Shown: positions 26,101-39,282 of the stretch, one piece after another
How positions within the stretch are numbered: the first letter of the stretch is position 1
Layout: the number at the start of each line of letters is the position of its first letter
Assembly (NCBI RefSeq): GCF_900106995.1
Contig: NZ_FNOK01000050.1
Coordinates: 1 to 64,000 of the forward strand
DNA length: 64,000 nt
Source of the DNA: Saccharopolyspora shandongensis
Lineage (GTDB): Bacteria; Actinomycetota; Actinomycetes; Mycobacteriales; Pseudonocardiaceae
Reading direction: 5' to 3'
Position numbers and translations under genes: made by a program
The notes under the pieces: generated by a model
Databases searched by the model: none
The model's input: only the letters and a program-made list of their open reading frames with translations
What the model was told of the DNA's origin: nothing

Positions 26101-28155
26101 ATGGCTGATTTCGGATCGCTGTACCGGCACGGCTTCGCGCGGGTCGCGGTCGGCGTGCCCGCAGTCGGCGGGGTCGACCCCGAGCTCAACGCCGACCGCA
26201 CCCTCGACCTCGCGCGCCGCGCCGCCTCGGACCACGCCGTGCTGGCCCTGTTCCCCGAGCTCGGTCTGTCGTCCTACAGCATCGACGACCTCTTCCACCA
26301 AGATGCACTGCTGGACGCCGTGCTGGCCGGGCTGCGCCGCGTGGTGGCTGGGAGCGGTGAGCTGGACACGGTGCTCGTGGTCGGCGCTCCGCTGCGTTTC
26401 GGCGAACGGCTCTTCAACTGCGGTGTGGTGATCCACCGGGGCGAGGTCGTCGGCGTCGTCCCCAAGAGCTACCTGCCCACCTATCGGGAGTTCTACGAGA
26501 AGCGCTACTTCGCCGCGGCGCGTGATGCGATCGCGCGGCGCGTGACCTTGTTCGGCAACGACGTCCCGTTCGGCGACGACCTGCTGTTCGAGGCGCCACG
26601 ACTTCCCGGGTTCACGTTCCACGTCGAAATCTGCGAGGACCTGTGGGTCCCGGTCCCGCCCAGCACGTGGGCCGCGCTGGGCGGCGCCAACGTGCTGGTG
26701 AACCTCTCGGCCAGCAACATCACCATCGCCAAGGCCGACTACCGGCGTCAGCTGTGCGCGTCGCACTCGGCGCGGTGCATCGCCGCCTACCTCTACGCCG
26801 CGGCAGGGCCGGGCGAATCCACCACGGACCTGGCGTGGGACGGGCACGCGCTGATCCACGAGAACGGCCAGAAACTGGCCGAGGGCGTCCGGTTCGGTTC
26901 CGGCCCGCAACTGGTGACAGCGGACGTGGACCTGCAACGGCTGGTGCAGGACCGCATGCGGACCACCAGCTTCGCCGACTCCGCGCACGACCACATGGAG
27001 CGCGTACGCGATCTCCGCCGCGTCCAGGTCGACCTGGCCCCACCGGCCACGTCGGTCCCCCTGCGCCGCGAAGTGCCGCGCTTTCCCTACGTTCCTTCCG
27101 ATCCGGCGACCCTGGGCGAGCGGTGCCGCGAGGTCTACCACATCCAGGTGCAGGGCCTGGCCCGACGGCTGGCCGCCACCGGTGCCGGGAAGGTCGTGAT
27201 CGGAGTTTCCGGCGGGCTGGACTCCACCCAGGCGCTCATCGTCGCGGCGCGGAGCATGGACCTGCTCGAGCTGCCCCGCAGCAACGTGCTCGGTTTCTCC
27301 CTCCCCGGTTTCGCCACCAGTGAGCGGACCCGCAGCAACGCCCACCGCTTGATGGCGGCGCTGGGCGTCACGGCCGAGGAGATCGACATCCGCCCGTCGG
27401 CGATGCAGATGCTGCGCGACCTCGACCACCCGGCGGCCCGCGGCGAGCCCGTCTACGACGTCACCTACGAGAACGTCCAGGCCGGAGAACGCACGTCACA
27501 CCTGTTCCGGCTGGCCAACCAGCGCGGCGCCATCGTCCTAGGCACCGGCGATCTCAGCGAGATCGCGCTGGGCTGGAGCACCTACGGGGTCGGCGACCAC
27601 ATGTCGCACTACAACGTCAACGCCTCGGTGCCCAAAACGCTCGTCCAGCACTTGATCCGGTGGACCATCGACACCGGGGAGCTCAGCGGCGCGGCAGCCG
27701 AAGTCCTGCAGTCCATCCTGGACACCGTGATCTCGCCGGAGCTGGTTCCCGCCGGGAGACCGGGGACGGGCCAACCGGCGCAGAGCTCGGAAGCCACCGT
27801 CGGCCCGTTCGAACTGCAGGACTTCCACCTCTACCACCTGCTTCGGTTCGGGTACCTGCCGAGCCGGATCGCCTACCTCGCGCACCAGGCGTGGTCGGAC
27901 CGCGACCGAGGCAGCTGGCCGTCGCTGATCCCACCCGAGAAGCGCAACGAATACGACCTACCCGCCATCAAGCACTGGTTGGCCGTGTTCCTGCACCGGT
28001 TCGTGCAATCCAGCCAGTTCAAGCGCTCCGCGCTGCCCAACGGGCCCAAGGTCGGATCCGGCGGCGCGCTGTCGCCCCGCGGCGACTGGCGGGCGCCCAG
28101 CGACGCCACCGCCCGCGCATGGCTCGACGAGCTGGAACGCAACGTGCCCGGCTGA
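26101..28155 (+). CDS. nadE: Glutamine-dependent NAD+ synthetase
   Basis: A 684-residue enzyme that amidates nicotinate adenine dinucleotide to NAD+. The N-terminal nitrilase-type glutaminase has the triad Glu53 (FPELGLS), Lys122 (PKSYLP) and Cys178 (EICEDLW); the C-terminal synthetase has the PP-loop motif SGGLDST near residue 365. Length matches the mycobacterial enzyme. ATG 26101 is the first residue of the glutaminase domain. It may be a second nadE of the genome, placed with pncB in the stress island to keep NAD made under hypoxia; that is inference. Confidence 0.95.
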   Translation: MADFGSLYRHGFARVAVGVPAVGGVDPELNADRTLDLARRAASDHAVLALFPELGLSSYSIDDLFHQDALLDAVLAGLRRVVAGSGELDTVLVVGAPLRFGERLFNCGVVIHRGEVVGVVPKSYLPTYREFYEKRYFAAARDAIARRVTLFGNDVPFGDDLLFEAPRLPGFTFHVEICEDLWVPVPPSTWAALGGANVLVNLSASNITIAKADYRRQLCASHSARCIAAYLYAAAGPGESTTDLAWDGHALIHENGQKLAEGVRFGSGPQLVTADVDLQRLVQDRMRTTSFADSAHDHMERVRDLRRVQVDLAPPATSVPLRREVPRFPYVPSDPATLGERCREVYHIQVQGLARRLAATGAGKVVIGVSGGLDSTQALIVAARSMDLLELPRSNVLGFSLPGFATSERTRSNAHRLMAALGVTAEEIDIRPSAMQMLRDLDHPAARGEPVYDVTYENVQAGERTSHLFRLANQRGAIVLGTGDLSEIALGWSTYGVGDHMSHYNVNASVPKTLVQHLIRWTIDTGELSGAAAEVLQSILDTVISPELVPAGRPGTGQPAQSSEATVGPFELQDFHLYHLLRFGYLPSRIAYLAHQAWSDRDRGSWPSLIPPEKRNEYDLPAIKHWLAVFLHRFVQSSQFKRSALPNGPKVGSGGALSPRGDWRAPSDATARAWLDELERNVPG

Positions 28156-28182
28156 GGATTCACCGCGCGGACGCAGTCGTGT

Positions 28183-28238
28183 CCTGCATCAGAGCGCGGC
28201 GGCGTGGTCAGGTACGTAGTTGCGCGGCCTGATGCAGA
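28183..28238. terminator. Inverted repeat between convergent genes
   Basis: CTGCATCAG (28184-28192) and CTGATGCAG (28229-28237) form a perfect nine-base inverted repeat around a 36-base GC-rich centre. It lies in the 142-base gap between the convergent nadE and V-ATPase operons, where a bidirectional terminator would be expected. There is no T-tract, so the role is uncertain. Confidence 0.4.
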
Positions 28239-28297
28239 GGTCCCCCGAAAACGCTGTTCCTGGACGTGATCGCCGAGGTGACTCGGGTTTGGGATCA

Positions 28298-28912
28298 TCA
28301 GGGCTTTGTCCAACGACGCAGCACTGCCTCGGCTCGTTCCCGTTCCTCCAGCGCGAGGTCCATGGCGGTCAGCGCGTCCCGCAGCCGAGGCACCCAGTAG
28401 CGCCGCAGAATGCGCACGCGCTGCCGGGTCGTGGCGATCTCCGCACCGATCAACCGCCAGGCCGCTAGGTCTGCGGCGTGCCGCAGACCCGCGACGAGAG
28501 CTGCCTCGTGCGCTGTTCCTGCTTCGATCACGGCCGCGCTGCAGGGTACTGCGGGCGACTCGGGGCCTCGCCGAGGAAGGGCGCAGGAGACGTCGTCCGG
28601 ATACCGCACCCCCATCGCCGTGGTCCAGTGAACGCCGACTTCGGCGACCTGATCGGGATGCGCGAGCCGAAGCCCGCGCTGCCCGGCGAGCAGGGTCGCC
28701 CGGATCAGCCAGGTCTCGGCCTCCGTCGCGGCTCGCGTCCATTCCCGCTCGCTGATGCGGGCCAGTTGCGCCAGCCGACGCTCTTCTCGTTGCAGAGCAC
28801 GCAGTTTCTGCTCCAGCAGCACGGCGCCCCGCTCGGCGACGTCCAGCCGGCGGCGCAGCCGCAGCCGCCCGGCGCGTCCCGGCGGGACCCGGATCTCGGC
28901 CATCTCGGTCAC
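28298..28912 (-). CDS. V-type ATPase subunit D (central stalk)
   Basis: A 204-residue subunit that forms the rotating central stalk coiled coil of a V-type (A/V) ATPase. The N-terminus RVPPGRAGRLRLRRRL and the long alanine/arginine/leucine-rich helices at both ends are typical. GTG 28912 overlaps the stop of subunit B (GTGA). It is the last gene of the nine-gene operon that starts at 35920. Confidence 0.88.
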   Translation of the reverse strand: MTEMAEIRVPPGRAGRLRLRRRLDVAERGAVLLEQKLRALQREERRLAQLARISEREWTRAATEAETWLIRATLLAGQRGLRLAHPDQVAEVGVHWTTAMGVRYPDDVSCALPRRGPESPAVPCSAAVIEAGTAHEAALVAGLRHAADLAAWRLIGAEIATTRQRVRILRRYWVPRLRDALTAMDLALEERERAEAVLRRWTKP

Positions 28913-30309
28913 CCCGCTTCCTGCTGGGCCGATCGATCGGCGCGACGGCGGTCGAGGAGATCGCTCGGCAGCATGGTCAGTTCACCGGCCGGCAGGTGGA
29001 GGAGCACCTGCCAGGCGCGTTCGAGGGTGTCGTCCAGGGTTCGGGACTCGTCGGGACGCTGGGCGACCAGGTCACGCCGGAACGCCTCCTCGAAATCGAG
29101 GTACGACCGATCGGTCCGGCTCAGCGCCGATGTTCCGATCAGCTCGGACAGCTCCCGCAGCTGCCGGGCCCTGGCGAGCGCGGCCACCAGTTGCGCGGCG
29201 ACGGGCAGGTGGTCGGGCCTCGTGCGGTTCGGGCCCGCCCCGACGCGCATGAGGCGGGACAGCGAGGACAGGGGGTCGATCGGCGGGTAGATGCCCTGCG
29301 CGTTCACCTCGCGGGAGAACACGATCTGACCTTCGGTGATGTAGCCGGTGAGGTCGGGCACGGGGTGGGTGATGTCGCCGCCCGGCATGGTGAGCACAGG
29401 CAGCACCGTCACCGATCCGGGCAGACCGCGGATCCGGCCGCACCGCTCGTACACCGCCGCCAGGTCGCTGTAGAGGTAACCGGGGTAGGCGCGGCGGCCC
29501 GGGACCTCGCCCCGGGCGGCGGAGACCTCGCGCAGGGCCTCGGCGTAGCTGGTCATGTCGGTCATCACCACGAGCACGTGCCGCCCGCCGTCGAAGGCCA
29601 GTGCCTCGGCGATGGTCAGCGCCAGCCGCGGCGTGAGGATGCGCTCGATCACCGGGTCGTCTGCGGTGTTGAGCAGCAGCACGAGCTCTCCGGCAGCCGA
29701 GCGCGGGGCCAGGGCGTCCTGGGCGAACGCGGCATCGGTGTGCGTCAGCCCCATGCCTGCGAACACCACCGAGAAGGGCTCGCCCCCGACGTTGGCCTGC
29801 GCCGCGATCTGGGTGGCCAACTCCAGGTGCGGCAGCCCGGGGAGGGAGAACACCGGCAGCTTCTGCCCGCGCACCAGGGTGGTCAGCGCGTCGATCGCGG
29901 ACAGCCCGGTGAGCACCGGTTCGGCCGGGGGTTCGCGGCGCACGGGGTTGATCGGGGCACCGGCCACCCTGGTGCGCCGCGACGTGAACACCGGAGGTCC
30001 ACCATCGGCGGGATCGCCTCGGCCGTTGCAGACCCGTCCCAGCCAACCAGGCCCGACCGGAACGTGCAGCGGCTCCCCGGTGAACTCCAGCCGGGTACCC
30101 TCGGTGTCCATGCCTGCGGTGCCCTCCAGCACTTCCACGACGGCCAGGTCCCGGTCGACTTCCAACACGAGGCCGTGCCGTATCTCCCGGCCGGACAATC
30201 GGATTCGCACGAACTCGTCCCACCCGACGCCGCGAACACCGGCAACGACCGCCAACGGGCCGCGCAGCTCGCGGACCCCGGTGTACTCGATGCGCTGCTG
30301 GGCTATCAC
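28909..30309 (-). CDS. V-type ATPase subunit B
   Basis: A 466-residue regulatory (non-catalytic) subunit of the V1 head. Recognisable blocks are the beta-barrel start EYTGVRELRGPLAVV, the P-loop-like but non-Walker segment LVRGQKLPVFSLPGLPH, and the conserved VLVVMTDMTSYAEALREVSA and GRRAYPGYLYSDLA. The start is GTG 30309 in a GTGA overlap with the stop of subunit A. The length is typical of the family. Confidence 0.94.
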   Translation of the reverse strand: MIAQQRIEYTGVRELRGPLAVVAGVRGVGWDEFVRIRLSGREIRHGLVLEVDRDLAVVEVLEGTAGMDTEGTRLEFTGEPLHVPVGPGWLGRVCNGRGDPADGGPPVFTSRRTRVAGAPINPVRREPPAEPVLTGLSAIDALTTLVRGQKLPVFSLPGLPHLELATQIAAQANVGGEPFSVVFAGMGLTHTDAAFAQDALAPRSAAGELVLLLNTADDPVIERILTPRLALTIAEALAFDGGRHVLVVMTDMTSYAEALREVSAARGEVPGRRAYPGYLYSDLAAVYERCGRIRGLPGSVTVLPVLTMPGGDITHPVPDLTGYITEGQIVFSREVNAQGIYPPIDPLSSLSRLMRVGAGPNRTRPDHLPVAAQLVAALARARQLRELSELIGTSALSRTDRSYLDFEEAFRRDLVAQRPDESRTLDDTLERAWQVLLHLPAGELTMLPSDLLDRRRADRSAQQEAG

Positions 30310-32030
30310 GGCTGTAACTCCCGCAACGCGGAGAGCACGGCCCCGCAGCGCCGGCGAACGCCGTCGGCATCGTGCGGTGCGGTCTCTTCCCGAACGCGCA
30401 CCAGGGGTGCGAAGTCGAACTCCTCGATCACCTCGACCGAGACGCCTGCGTCGACCAGCTCCTGGCATTCGGTCGTGATCGCGAGCACCGACTCGACCAG
30501 CGCGACCGCTTTGTCTCCACCGCAGAACGAATCCATAGTGGACAACGCGTTCTGCTGTAGGACCGATTCCCGGATCAAGCGCCTGCTCAGCAGCACGATT
30601 CGTTCTCGCCCCGGCAGCGCACCAACACCGACCAGCTCGGCGAACTCTGACAACCTGTCCGATTCGGCGAGCACGCCCAGCACACGCGCCCGCCGCCGAG
30701 GCCACTCCGGGTCGCCCGCACGCACGTGATGTCGCGCCAGCAGGTCAGCGTCCCGGGAGAACGAGTCCGACCACGACACCGCCGGGTAGTGCCGGGCGTA
30801 GGCGAGGTCCCGATCCAGCGCCCACCGGCAGCGCACGAACCGCTCCGTGTGGGCGGTGACCGGTTCCGCCATGTCCCCGCCGGGTGGGGACACGGCGCCG
30901 ATGATGGTCACCGAGCCGGTTGTTCCGCCCAGCGCCTCGACGGATCCGGCGCGTTCGTAGAACGCGGCCAGGGCCGAAGCGAGATCGGCGGGATAGCCCT
31001 CCTCTGCGGGGAGCGCCCCGGTGCGGGACGCGAACTCGCGCAACGCCTCGGCCCAGCGGGACGTGGAGTCCGCGATAACGACCGCGTGATGGCCCATGTC
31101 TCGGAAGTGCTCGGCGACCGTGACGCCCGTGTAGATGCTGGCCTCCCGGGCCATCATCGGCATGTTGGAGGTGTTGGCGATGACGACCGTCCGGTCGGCG
31201 AGCCGACCGCCGGTTCGCGGATCGGCGAGTGCGAACAGCTCGGCGACGACCTCGGCCATCTCGTTGCCGCGCTCACCACAGCCGACGTAGACGATCACAT
31301 CGGCGTCGCACCACTTGGCCACCTGCTGCAGCAGCACGGTCTTGCCAGTGCCGAAGCCTCCCGGCACCGCAGCCGTGCTGCCCTGCGCAACCGGAAACAA
31401 CAGGTCCAGCACGCGCTGCCCTGTGTGCAGGGGCCCGATTTCCGCACGGCGGGCGCGGTAGGGACGCGGCCGGCGCACCGGCCAGTCGGTCCACAAACCC
31501 ACAGGCTTTCCATCGACCCTCGCGACCACGGCGTCCTGCGGTTGCTCGCCCACGGCCAGATCGTCCACCGCACCTGCCACGTCCGGCGGCACCAGAATTC
31601 GGTACTCCGGCGGTCCGCCCCCGCGCACCACTCCGAGCTCGTCTCCCGCCGAGACCTGGTCGCCTGCAGCCACCCGAGGCTCGAACCGCCACGTGCGTGC
31701 AGCACCGGATTCGACAGCGCCCGGAGTCAGGAAGGGCGACGCCATCGACAATGGGCGCAGCAGACCATCGAAGACGTTCCCGAGAAGCCCCGGGCCCAGG
31801 CGCGCCATCAGTGGTTTCCCCCGTGACAGCACGGAATCTCCCGGGGTGAGCCCGCCGGTGTACTCGTAGGCCTGCACGGTGACGACTCCATCGCGAATGG
31901 CCACGACCTCGCCGGGCAGCCGGGCGGCTCCGAGCGAGACGACGTCCGACATCGCCACGGCCCCCAGCCCTTCGGCTTCCACGAGAGGCCCGGCGATACG
32001 CCGGATCCACCCGGGACTCACGGAACCCAC
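30306..32030 (-). CDS. V-type ATPase catalytic subunit A
   Basis: A 574-residue catalytic subunit. Walker A is GGFGTGKT at 224-231, followed by the family signatures [31 protein letters not shown] and [12 protein letters not shown]. The non-homologous region (about 90-190) that separates V-type A subunits from F-type beta is present. It couples ATP hydrolysis or synthesis to ion flow through the membrane sector. Its start overlaps the end of subunit E by 13 bases. Confidence 0.96.
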   Translation of the reverse strand: MGSVSPGWIRRIAGPLVEAEGLGAVAMSDVVSLGAARLPGEVVAIRDGVVTVQAYEYTGGLTPGDSVLSRGKPLMARLGPGLLGNVFDGLLRPLSMASPFLTPGAVESGAARTWRFEPRVAAGDQVSAGDELGVVRGGGPPEYRILVPPDVAGAVDDLAVGEQPQDAVVARVDGKPVGLWTDWPVRRPRPYRARRAEIGPLHTGQRVLDLLFPVAQGSTAAVPGGFGTGKTVLLQQVAKWCDADVIVYVGCGERGNEMAEVVAELFALADPRTGGRLADRTVVIANTSNMPMMAREASIYTGVTVAEHFRDMGHHAVVIADSTSRWAEALREFASRTGALPAEEGYPADLASALAAFYERAGSVEALGGTTGSVTIIGAVSPPGGDMAEPVTAHTERFVRCRWALDRDLAYARHYPAVSWSDSFSRDADLLARHHVRAGDPEWPRRRARVLGVLAESDRLSEFAELVGVGALPGRERIVLLSRRLIRESVLQQNALSTMDSFCGGDKAVALVESVLAITTECQELVDAGVSVEVIEEFDFAPLVRVREETAPHDADGVRRRCGAVLSALRELQP

Positions 32031-32517
32031 AGCCCCTCCACGTCGGCGCCCAACTCCTCGACCGCCCGGACCGCCGCCGTGTGGAAGCTGAGGTCCAGCA
32101 GCTGCCCCGGCGCCTCGCCGATCACTCCGCCTCCGGGCGCATCACACACCTGCGCATCGTTGCCGAGGACCCTGCGCGCTCGGCTCACCAGCCGATCTCG
32201 GAGCGCTGGATCGTCGCGCCGAGCCAGGGATGCGACGACCTCGTTCGTCAGCTCCTCGAAGGCCTCCCGCCGCGCCACCAGTTCGACGGTTCGTGCGGCC
32301 CGCCGACCGCGAGTCCTTTCGGCGGCAAGCACGGCGTCGGCGTCGGTGCGTCCCCGTGCGGCGGCATCGTCGAGGATGGTCTGCGCTGTCACCTGGGCCT
32401 TGGCGATCAACTCCCCGGCCTCCTGTCGAGCCGCGTGAAGGTCTCGTTCCGCTTCGCGCCCGGCCCGCGTCACCAGCGCCTCGCGCAGCGGGGCCAGCGC
32501 CGCTCGTACCGAGGAGC

Positions 32518-32521
<4 letters not shown>
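32018..32521 (-). CDS. V-type ATPase subunit E (peripheral stalk)
   Basis: A 167-residue peripheral-stalk subunit with a long charged N-terminal helix (about 1-95, rich in Ala, Arg and Glu) and a small C-terminal domain. Start ATG 32521 overlaps the stop of subunit F as ATGA. Identification depends on position between F and A and on the helical pattern. Confidence 0.82.
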
Positions 32522-34553
<2,032 letters not shown>

Positions 34554-34567
<14 letters not shown>

Positions 34568-35477
34568 CGAAGGCCTCCAGCGGCCTACCGCCGCGCGCCG
34601 CGAGTTCCAGCGCGATCCGCACCCGCCGGGCATCGACACCCAGCAACGCGATGCAGCCGACCACCGGGTCGGGTCCGAACCCCGAAGACCGCACCAGCCT
34701 GCGCGCGTCGCTGTCCACCCGGGCCCACCATGCGGCCTCGGCCCGCCACAGTCCGCCCGGTTCCGCCACGCCAGACAAGGACCACCGGGCCTCGCCGGGC
34801 AGCCGGTCGCGGAAGTCGCTCAGCGACGCGGCGTCCAACGCAGCGGCACCCAGCAGAACCGCTGCTCGGCGCGCCGCCGCTTCCGCGAGCGGGCAGTCCC
34901 CGAGGAAACGCTCTCTCGCGACCAGCAACGCCGCGCCTCCCGCGGCCCACGTCTGCGCCTGGGGCACTCGCACGGCGACTCGCACCGCCCACGCGAGCTG
35001 CATCCCGACAGCCACGGACAGTGCGGTGCTCCCGCCAGGGTCGCCCCACGGTGATGCGGCCAGCGCGCGCCGCAGCTCATCCGCCGTCTCCGCGTTGGCC
35101 AGTCGCGGCCAGGAAACCGCCAGCGCACCGAGGTGGTACGGGTCGGGAAGTGCCTCCGCCTCCCCGACCCTGGTCTGCTCCACGACATTGGTGACCTCGA
35201 ACCAACCAGCCAAGGTCCGCACCAGCTCAGCGCCCTCGTGCGGCTGCCATCCCGCCAGCACCCGCAGATGCCACAGCACCGTCGCGGCCACGGCTCGCTC
35301 CGCATCCTCGAGCAACTGCCCGGGCCGGACCTCCTGGTGGTACGGGCCGGCTGCGAGCACGTGCAGGGCCTCGGACAATGACGAGCACGCGGCCACCTCC
35401 CGGGCACCGCCGATCCCCAGCCGCCGGTTGAGCAGCGACCTCGCCCGCACGCATCCGGCGCTCCACCTGGCGCTCAT
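34554..35477 (-). CDS. V-type ATPase subunit C (AC39/V0-d family)
   Basis: A 307-residue helical protein whose position (between the G/H-like and I subunits) and pattern of alanine- and leucine-rich helices fit the subunit that joins the central stalk to the rotor ring. Clear sequence motifs of the family are weak, so the call depends largely on operon order. ATG 35477 overlaps the stop of the upstream gene as ATGA. Confidence 0.75.
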
Positions 35478-35920
35478 GGGACGCGTTCCGGGGGTTCACC
35501 GAGAGCGACCAGAGCCGCGGACACAGCGCGGTCCACCAACGAGGGTATGCGCTCGCGCGCGCGTTCCCGAAGCCGCGCCGCGGCTTCGTCGGCCGACCTG
35601 GCGACGAGCTCCGCTTCCCGCTCTACCGTTCGCCACGCCTCGGCCACGACGTCGGCACGCACCGCTCCGGCACGCGCGTTGGCATCGGCAACGATGGCCT
35701 CCGCTCGTTCGCGGGCCTGCTGCCGGATTCGAGCGGTCTCCTCCCGCCCGTTCGCGCGGACCCGCTGCGCCTCGGCCTCAGCATCCTCAAGCAGCGCGAA
35801 CACGGGTGCCAGCTCGGCGGACGCCTCCGCCACGCGGTCGACCGGCACACCGGGGCGCACCGCCGCTCCTGGCGTTCCCGCCGGGCGAAAGCGCTCGAAG
35901 AAGCCCCGAATTCCTCGCAT
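35474..35920 (-). CDS. V-type ATPase subunit G/H (peripheral stalk), first gene of operon
   Basis: A 148-residue protein, mostly one long charged coiled coil (about 30-130, rich in Ala, Glu and Arg), as expected for the peripheral-stalk partner of subunit E. The N-terminus is basic and aromatic ([15 protein letters not shown]). ATG 35920 follows GAGGGAGCGCGG. Eight further genes follow without a gap, so promoter control must lie in the 155-base divergent region shared with the P-type ATPase. Confidence 0.78.
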   Translation of the reverse strand: MRGIRGFFERFRPAGTPGAAVRPGVPVDRVAEASAELAPVFALLEDAEAEAQRVRANGREETARIRQQARERAEAIVADANARAGAVRADVVAEAWRTVEREAELVARSADEAAARLRERARERIPSLVDRAVSAALVALGEPPERVP

Positions 35921-36075
35921 CCGCGCTCCCTCCCGCACGCGGCCCCGACCCACCGATGGTCGCGCAGACCGCCCGCACACGCAGCCTTGGACGTCCCATG
36001 GCTCCGGCGAGGCCGACCGCTGCGACGGGTAGCCCTGGACGGTGGCGGAACCGGAAGTCGATGGGGGGGTGCCCG

Positions 36076-38841
36076 ATGGCTGAGGCCGTTGATGTGGAGC
36101 CCGGAGTTCGCCTCGACCCGACCGAGCGGGTCGACCTCCTGCTGCGCGACCTGCGCAGCTCCCGGTCCGGGCTCACCACCCGCGAAGCGCAGCGACGGCT
36201 GGTCCACGCCGGGCCGAACGAACTGCGGCGGCGAGGTGGCCTGAAGTGGCCGGGCGAGCTGGCACAGCAGTTCACGCACCCGCTGGCATTGCTGCTGTGG
36301 GCGGCGGCCGGCCTGGCGTGGGCGGTGGGCATCGAACCGGTTGCCATCGCCATTGTCGTGGTGATCGTGATCAACGCCGCGTTCGCGTTCGTCCAGGAAC
36401 AACACGCGGAGAAGGCGGTGGAGGCGCTCGCGGCGTACCTGCCGATGCGTGCGAAGGTCCTCCGCGACGGGCGGGCGTCCGAGGTGGAGGCCATCGAGTT
36501 GGTGCCCGGGGACGTGCTCGTCATCGAGGAAGGCGATCGGGTCTCGGCGGACGCCCGGCTGCTCGACGGCGGCATCGAGGTCGACCTGTCCGCGCTGACC
36601 GGGGAATCGATGCCCGCCTTCCGCTCGGCCGACCTGGTCGACAGCCGCGTCCCCCTGCTGCACGCACGTGACCTCGTGTTCAGCGGCACGACGTGCACCG
36701 AGGGCGAAGCGCGCGCGGTGGTGTTCGCCACCGGCATGCACACCGAGCTGGGCAGGATCGCCGCGTTGTCCGAGCGGGTGAAGAAGGACGACAGCCCGCT
36801 GGAAACACAGGTGCGGCGGGTCGCCTGGCTGATCGCGCTGATCTCGGTGCTGCTGGGAGCGGCTTTCATCCCGGTGGCGACCCTGGGTGCCGGGCTGTCG
36901 TTCCTCAACGCCGTGATCTTCGCGGTCGGTCTGCTCGTAGGCAACGTCCCCGAAGGTTTGCTCCCAGTGATCACCCTGGCGCTGGCGATCGGAGTGCGCG
37001 GACTCGCCCGCCGCGGCGCGGTCGTCAAACGGCTCAGCGCGGTCGAGACGCTCGGTTCAACGGATGTGATCTGCACCGACAAGACCGGAACCCTCACCGA
37101 GAACCGCATGCGCGTCACGATCATCAGCACCGCGACCGGAAGTTCGGCCCCGGACCGAGCATCGCCTGGCGATGTGCCGCTCGCCCACTTAGCGATCGCG
37201 ATGGCGGCGTGCAACAACGCCCGCCTCGACGATCCGGGCGGCGCGGTCGGCGACCCCACCGAAATCGCGCTGCTCAACGCCAGCGCCGAGCTGGGCGTGC
37301 AGGTCGACCCCGACGACCGACAACGCAGACGACGCCGCCAGTTCCACTTCGACCCCGCTCGCAAGCGCATGTCCACCATCGACGAGGACACCGACGGCCA
37401 GATCCGGGTTCACACCAAGGGAGCGCCCGAAGCCGTCCTCCCGCGATGCACCCACGAACTCGACGCCGGCGGCCATCCACGTCCACTCACACCGCAGCGG
37501 CGCACCGCGCTCGACGAACTCGTCGACGCCCAAGCGCAGCGCGGACTGCGAGTGCTTGCAGTGGCAGAAAGAGACCTGGCAACAGGCGAGAACATCCCGG
37601 AAGACCACGAGCAGGCCGAGCGGGACCTGGTCCTGCTCGGCACCACCGCCATGATCGACCCGCCCCGCGCCGAGGTGCCCGACGCGGTCGTCAACTGCCA
37701 CGAAGCGGGCATCCGCATCATCGTCATCACCGGCGACCACGGCCTGACCGCAACCGCCATAGCCGCCCAGGTCGGGATCACCCGCGACGAGCCCGTGGTG
37801 GTCACCGACGACCAGCTCGACCAGATGAACGAGAACGACCTCGACAAGTTGCTCCGGGAGACGACCGAGCTGATCTTCGCCCGGTCGTCGCCGGAAGCGA
37901 AGCTGCGCATCGCCGACGCATTGCGCGACGCCGGGCACGTGGTCGCGATGACCGGCGACGGCGCGAACGACGCCCCCGCCTTGCGGCGCGCCGACATCGG
38001 GGTGGCCATGGGTCGCTCGGGCACGGACGTCGCCCGGGAAGCGTCCACAATGGTGCTCACCGACGACAACTTCGCCACCATCACCGAAGCGATCCAGGCC
38101 GGGCGGCAGGTCTACGACAACATCCGGAAGTTCATCGTCTACATCTTCGCCCACGCCACCCCAGAAGTGACGCCATTCCTGGTGTTCGCGCTCTCCGGGG
38201 GCGCCATCCCGTTACCGCTGTCCGTCCTGCAACTGCTGGCATTCGACGTCGGCACCGAAACCCTCCCTGCGCTTGCGCTCGGTCGCGAACCCGCCGAACC
38301 CGGCCTGATGCGGCGGCCGCCCCGCAAACGCAGCGAACCGGTCGTCACTGCGCCGATGCTGCTGCGCGCCTGGCTGTTCCTCGGCGTGATCGCCGCCGTC
38401 CTGGCGATGGCCGGGTTCTGCTACGTCCTGCTCACCGCCGGGTGGCGTCCAGGCGCCCCCACCGCCCCCGGCACGCCCTTGCACCACGCGTACCTGCAAG
38501 CCACGACCATGACCTTCCTCGGCATGGTCGCCGGCCAGATCGGCACCGCCTTCGCCGCACGCACCGAACACGCGTCGCTGCGATCCATCGGCGCGCTGTC
38601 CAACCCGCTGCTGCTGTGGGGAATCGCGTTCGAACTACTCCTCACCGTCGCGATCATCTACCTCCCGCCCCTGCAAGAACTTCTCGGCACAGCGGCGTTG
38701 ACGCCGGACATGCTCGCCTTCGTCTTGCCCTATCCCGTCATCGTCTGGGGCGCCGACGAGCTGCGACGCTGGCTATTGCGCCGCAGAAAGCACCGCTTCA
38801 CGGAGGACGCGAACCGCGGCAGACCAGTGGAATGTCAGTAA
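36076..38841 (+). CDS. Cation-transporting P-type ATPase (P2 type)
   Basis: A 921-residue intact pump. It has the N-terminal cation-ATPase domain, actuator LTGES, helix 4 with [17 protein letters not shown], phosphorylation site DKTGT with Asp335, and hinge [18 protein letters not shown]; the C-terminal helices end in [12 protein letters not shown]. The PEGL helix-4 motif is that of the Na/K- and Ca-ATPase groups, so Na+, K+ or Ca2+ are candidates. ATG 36076 is used; ATG 36061 is possible. It is divergent from the V-ATPase operon. Two remnants of related genes lie at 3509 and 9609. Confidence 0.94.
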   Translation: MAEAVDVEPGVRLDPTERVDLLLRDLRSSRSGLTTREAQRRLVHAGPNELRRRGGLKWPGELAQQFTHPLALLLWAAAGLAWAVGIEPVAIAIVVVIVINAAFAFVQEQHAEKAVEALAAYLPMRAKVLRDGRASEVEAIELVPGDVLVIEEGDRVSADARLLDGGIEVDLSALTGESMPAFRSADLVDSRVPLLHARDLVFSGTTCTEGEARAVVFATGMHTELGRIAALSERVKKDDSPLETQVRRVAWLIALISVLLGAAFIPVATLGAGLSFLNAVIFAVGLLVGNVPEGLLPVITLALAIGVRGLARRGAVVKRLSAVETLGSTDVICTDKTGTLTENRMRVTIISTATGSSAPDRASPGDVPLAHLAIAMAACNNARLDDPGGAVGDPTEIALLNASAELGVQVDPDDRQRRRRRQFHFDPARKRMSTIDEDTDGQIRVHTKGAPEAVLPRCTHELDAGGHPRPLTPQRRTALDELVDAQAQRGLRVLAVAERDLATGENIPEDHEQAERDLVLLGTTAMIDPPRAEVPDAVVNCHEAGIRIIVITGDHGLTATAIAAQVGITRDEPVVVTDDQLDQMNENDLDKLLRETTELIFARSSPEAKLRIADALRDAGHVVAMTGDGANDAPALRRADIGVAMGRSGTDVAREASTMVLTDDNFATITEAIQAGRQVYDNIRKFIVYIFAHATPEVTPFLVFALSGGAIPLPLSVLQLLAFDVGTETLPALALGREPAEPGLMRRPPRKRSEPVVTAPMLLRAWLFLGVIAAVLAMAGFCYVLLTAGWRPGAPTAPGTPLHHAYLQATTMTFLGMVAGQIGTAFAARTEHASLRSIGALSNPLLLWGIAFELLLTVAIIYLPPLQELLGTAALTPDMLAFVLPYPVIVWGADELRRWLLRRRKHRFTEDANRGRPVECQ

Positions 38842-39282
38842 GTTGAGGGCCCAGAGGAGGTTCCGTCACCCAAGCTGCGGGAAGTTCGGGGGCGCAGATC
38901 TTGCAGCGCCGCATGCGCCATGAGCGCTATTCTTCAGGTAGTCGTGCTTGCCGGTAATCACCGGCGACGGGACGGGCTCCCCCGGGATTCGACAATCCCA
39001 GTGGTGGATCAACGAGCTAGGGTCGGACACGTAATTACTCCACGAGACGCTTACATCGGCAAGAGGATGCCGGTGTCCGCAGACATGGCGGGTTCTCGAT
39101 CACGGTCGGCGCGATCCACACACCATCGGGGAATCCGACCACACCAGCCGCGGCAGGAGAAGGCTGCGCAGGCCCGTGGTGTGGGAGGGTTTTGTCCCGC
39201 CGAACTTCTTTGGCACCAGCGAGAAACCGCACCCGCCGATATCCGGCACAGCGTCGAGGACATGCCTTTCGGGACCACGTGA
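38842..39282. other. Gap without convincing gene
   Basis: This 441-base stretch lies between the P-type ATPase stop and the end of the hydrogenase operon, which are convergent. Reading frames on both strands lack family resemblance and ribosome-binding sites. I see no clear hairpin terminator, no repeat and no RNA gene in it. Confidence 0.5.

Noticed and set aside
28283-28298. GGGATCATCAGGGC as a DosR-like box
   Set aside because: It lies between convergent genes, with no start codon nearby, and the second half-site is poor.
38920-39282. Open frame of about 120 codons after the P-type ATPase
   Set aside because: It has no family resemblance, no ribosome-binding site and a composition like random high-GC frames; the opposite strand also has open frames here.
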